Source of the DNA: Pseudothermotoga sp.
GTDB lineage: Bacteria; Thermotogota; Thermotogae; Thermotogales; DSM-5069
Length of the DNA stretch: 31,985 nucleotides
Direction of reading: 5' to 3'
Assembly (NCBI GenBank): GCA_003510135.1
Contig: DOKY01000008.1
Span: 32,499 to 64,483, forward strand
The notes under the pieces were generated by a model. The model did no database searches, was not told the DNA's origin, and saw nothing but the letters and a program-made list of their open reading frames with translations. The position numbers and the translations under genes are program-made. This document shows, in pieces, positions 30,165 to 31,985 of the stretch (position 1 is the first letter of the stretch; the number at the start of each line of letters is the position of its first letter).

Positions 30165-31240
30165 AGTACTGCTTCGTGTTCGGCACCAGGCCAGAGGTGA
30201 TAAAGGTCGCACCGGTGTACAAATTCTTCCTCGAGAAAAACGAAGAAGCGTTTATCGTGGCCACGGCACAACACAGAGAGATGATGGATATGATGATGAA
30301 CGTGTTCGGTATAGAAGCAAAGTACGATCTTAACGTGATGACGCACGATCAAACGCTCGACAGCATTGTTGCAAGCATCATGCAGAGATTGCCACCTATT
30401 TTGCAGCGAGAGAGGCCTGATATTCTATTCGTTCAGGGCGATACCACGACCGCGATGAGCTGTGCGATCTGTGCGTTTCATTCAAAAGTTCAGGTGGCGC
30501 ACATCGAGGCAGGCTTGAGGAGCTATGATCTCTATGATCCGTTTCCCGAGGAGATGAACAGGAGAATCATTGATGTTGTCAGCACGTATCTGTTCGCGCC
30601 GACGGGCAAAGCGAGAGACAACCTGATCAAAGAAGGCATAGCGGAGGATCGCATCTACACGGTTGGCAACACCGTGGTTGACGCCTTGAAGATGATAAGA
30701 AGCAGCTTCGATCTACCACAGATGAGATCTCAGATCGTTCCTTTCGAAAGGTACATCCTGCTGACTCTGCACAGGCGAGAGAACATAGGCGAAAGAATGG
30801 TCTCGATACTCTCGGCTGTCGCGAAATTTGCTGAAGAGAGAAACGTTCATGTCGTGCTGCCCGTGCACAAGAATCCCAACGTCAGGCGGATCGTTTTCGA
30901 TACCGTGGGGTCTAACCCACACTTCAAACTGATCGAACCTCTCGATTATGTCTCCTTCCTCGCGTTGCTGGAAGGTTGCTGGTTTGTGGTGACCGATTCT
31001 GGCGGGGTTCAGGAAGAAGCTCCATCGTTCGGTAAGTTCGTTGTGGTCGCCAGGCGCACGACGGAAAGACCGGAGCTCATAGAGTCCGGATTTGGAATTC
31101 TCGCGGGGACCGAGGAAAGCTCGATACACGAGGCAATGGTTTCGGCTAGCGAGACAAAGCTTGATCCTGCGGAGAATCCCTTTGGCGATGGGAAAACTTC
31201 TGAGCGAATCTGGCGTATCGTGAGAGGTGTTTCACAGTGA
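30161..31240 (+). CDS. wecB: UDP-N-acetylglucosamine 2-epimerase
   Basis: A 359-residue non-hydrolysing epimerase that interconverts UDP-GlcNAc and UDP-ManNAc in the cytoplasm. Signature stretches are FGTRPEVIKVAPV at the N-terminus, TAQHREMMDMM, FVQGDTTTAMS, HIEAGLRSYD, PFPEEMNRRIIDV, LLTLHRREN and VVTDSGGVQEEAPSFGK. Length is normal. GGAGG precedes the ATG, which overlaps the preceding stop; its own stop overlaps the next GTG. Its product feeds surface polysaccharide or secondary-wall polymer synthesis, which fits the dehydrogenase that follows. Confidence 0.95.
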   Translation: MKYCFVFGTRPEVIKVAPVYKFFLEKNEEAFIVATAQHREMMDMMMNVFGIEAKYDLNVMTHDQTLDSIVASIMQRLPPILQRERPDILFVQGDTTTAMSCAICAFHSKVQVAHIEAGLRSYDLYDPFPEEMNRRIIDVVSTYLFAPTGKARDNLIKEGIAEDRIYTVGNTVVDALKMIRSSFDLPQMRSQIVPFERYILLTLHRRENIGERMVSILSAVAKFAEERNVHVVLPVHKNPNVRRIVFDTVGSNPHFKLIEPLDYVSFLALLEGCWFVVTDSGGVQEEAPSFGKFVVVARRTTERPELIESGFGILAGTEESSIHEAMVSASETKLDPAENPFGDGKTSERIWRIVRGVSQ

Positions 31241-31985
31241 AGCTGAGAATGGCCCTGGTAGGTTGTGGTAGAATCTCTTCCAAGCACATCGAGGCAATCG
31301 AGAAGAATTCCCATCTGCTCGAGCCCGTTGCTGTTTGTGACATCATCGAAGAGAGAGCCCGAAAGACTGCGGAAGTGCTTGAAAGGAAGCTTGGCAGGCG
31401 GCCAGAGGTTTTTACCTCGTACGTCGATGTGTTGCAACGGGCTGACGTAGATTTTGTCTCCATAGCGACTCCGAGCGGTCTTCATTATGAGATGACGATG
31501 CAGGCACTGGAGCTCGGCAAGCACGTCCTGGTAGAAAAACCCCTCGCCCTCGATACAAGGCATTTGAAAGACATCGTGGAAGCCTCAAAGCGCAAGAACC
31601 TGAAGGTTGGTGTGTGCCACCAGAACAGGTTCAATCCCCCGATTCAGGAGCTCCGTAAGAAGATAGAAGACGGCTCATTTGGAAAGTTATTCCACGGGGT
31701 TGTTTCCGTGCGCTGGAATCGGAACGAGAGCTATTACAAGCAAGACGATTGGCGGGGAACGTGGGAGCACGACGGCGGTGTGCTCATGAATCAATCGATC
31801 CACGGGATCGATCTTTTGCAGTGGATGCTCGGCGAAAAACCGAAGCGTGTGCTGGGATTGATCAAGAATCTGAATCACCCTTACATTTCAGTCGAGGACC
31901 TTGGCATAGGAATAGTGGAATTCGAATCAGGATGCGTGGGCGTTATAGAAGCCACATCGAACGTCTTCGACAGGAACCTTGAAGA
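31237..31985 (+). CDS. Gfo/Idh/MocA oxidoreductase, WbpB/WlbA-like (partial at right edge)
   Basis: The first 249 codons of an NAD-dependent sugar oxidoreductase; the end is cut off by the window. It has the Rossmann loop VGCGRISSKH at 8-17, the catalytic-Lys motif VEKP near residue 97, and HGIDLLQWMLGE near 187. The style (ATPSGLHYEM, GVCHQNRFNPPIQELR, NQSIHGIDL) is that of UDP-N-acetylglucosamine-uronate 3-dehydrogenases such as WlbA/WbpB, which act on UDP-sugars for surface glycans. GTG at 31237 overlaps the wecB stop (GTGA) and AGAGGTG lies about 7 bases upstream. The pairing with wecB supports a diacetylated mannuronate-type or similar nucleotide-sugar pathway continuing to the right; that is inference. 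Confidence 0.88.
   Translation, partial: MKLRMALVGCGRISSKHIEAIEKNSHLLEPVAVCDIIEERARKTAEVLERKLGRRPEVFTSYVDVLQRADVDFVSIATPSGLHYEMTMQALELGKHVLVEKPLALDTRHLKDIVEASKRKNLKVGVCHQNRFNPPIQELRKKIEDGSFGKLFHGVVSVRWNRNESYYKQDDWRGTWEHDGGVLMNQSIHGIDLLQWMLGEKPKRVLGLIKNLNHPYISVEDLGIGIVEFESGCVGVIEATSNVFDRNLE

Noticed and set aside
1..31985. CRISPR arrays, tRNA or rRNA genes, transposases, phage or defence genes
   Set aside because: I looked for regularly spaced repeats, cloverleaf-like segments and typical protein motifs on both strands and found none.

Overview
The window looks like a chromosomal segment of a thermophilic member of the Thermotogales. The closest fit is probably a Pseudothermotoga-type genome of moderate GC. 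This is inferred from gene content and protein style: many sugar ABC operons with ROK regulators but no local ATPase, a TreT-type trehalose synthase, strong GGAGG ribosome binding sites, GTG/TTG starts, and tight ATGA overlaps. There is no rRNA, tRNA, CRISPR array, insertion sequence or phage gene. Most of the window is metabolic and housekeeping DNA in short operons on both strands.

Layout. (1) 97-1032: a conserved-looking protein of unknown function with EF-hand-like calcium loops. (2) 1035-5228, minus strand: a sugar ABC importer (binding protein, two permeases) followed by a ROK regulator. (3) 5580-6017: an OsmC-type peroxidase. (4) 6054-7295, minus: an exported seven-repeat beta-propeller. 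(5) 7544-12801: a second sugar ABC importer, the trehalose synthase treT and a second ROK regulator, behind a near-consensus promoter. (6) 12965-17529: peroxiredoxin, ferritin, a rubrerythrin-like diiron protein, a MIP18/SufT-like Fe-S assembly protein, prmC and an ABC exporter. (7) 17533-18975, minus: a gluconate-kinase-like FGGY kinase. (8) 19446-24909: a TRAP transporter (dctP-Q-M), an SDR dehydrogenase, an RpiR regulator and a 2-hydroxyacid dehydrogenase. With the kinase these read as an aldonate or keto-aldonate utilisation locus. (9) 24930-25713, minus: a HAD phosphatase coupled to a previously easy-to-miss 66-residue membrane protein. (10) 26061-31985: rsmH, an FtsL-like protein, a PASTA-bearing FtsI-like transpeptidase, a site-2-protease homologue that has lost its catalytic residues, an orphan fumarase-beta-like protein, wecB, and the start of a Gfo/Idh/MocA oxidoreductase.

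How they work together. Two importers bring in sugars (one very probably trehalose or a related disaccharide) and each is paired with its own ROK repressor. The oxidative-stress and iron genes form a block suited to an anaerobe meeting oxygen. The TRAP locus probably feeds sugar acids into the gluconate branch. The last block links cell-wall synthesis and division to surface-polysaccharide precursors.

The most unusual things are the dead S2P homologue in the division cluster, the FGGY kinase whose Gly-Thr-Ser phosphate loop has become five serines, the complementary losses in the two ROK proteins, two gene-tail remnants next to transporter promoters, and hairpins placed directly after transporter binding-protein genes. 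I see no clearly new multi-gene defence or mobile system.
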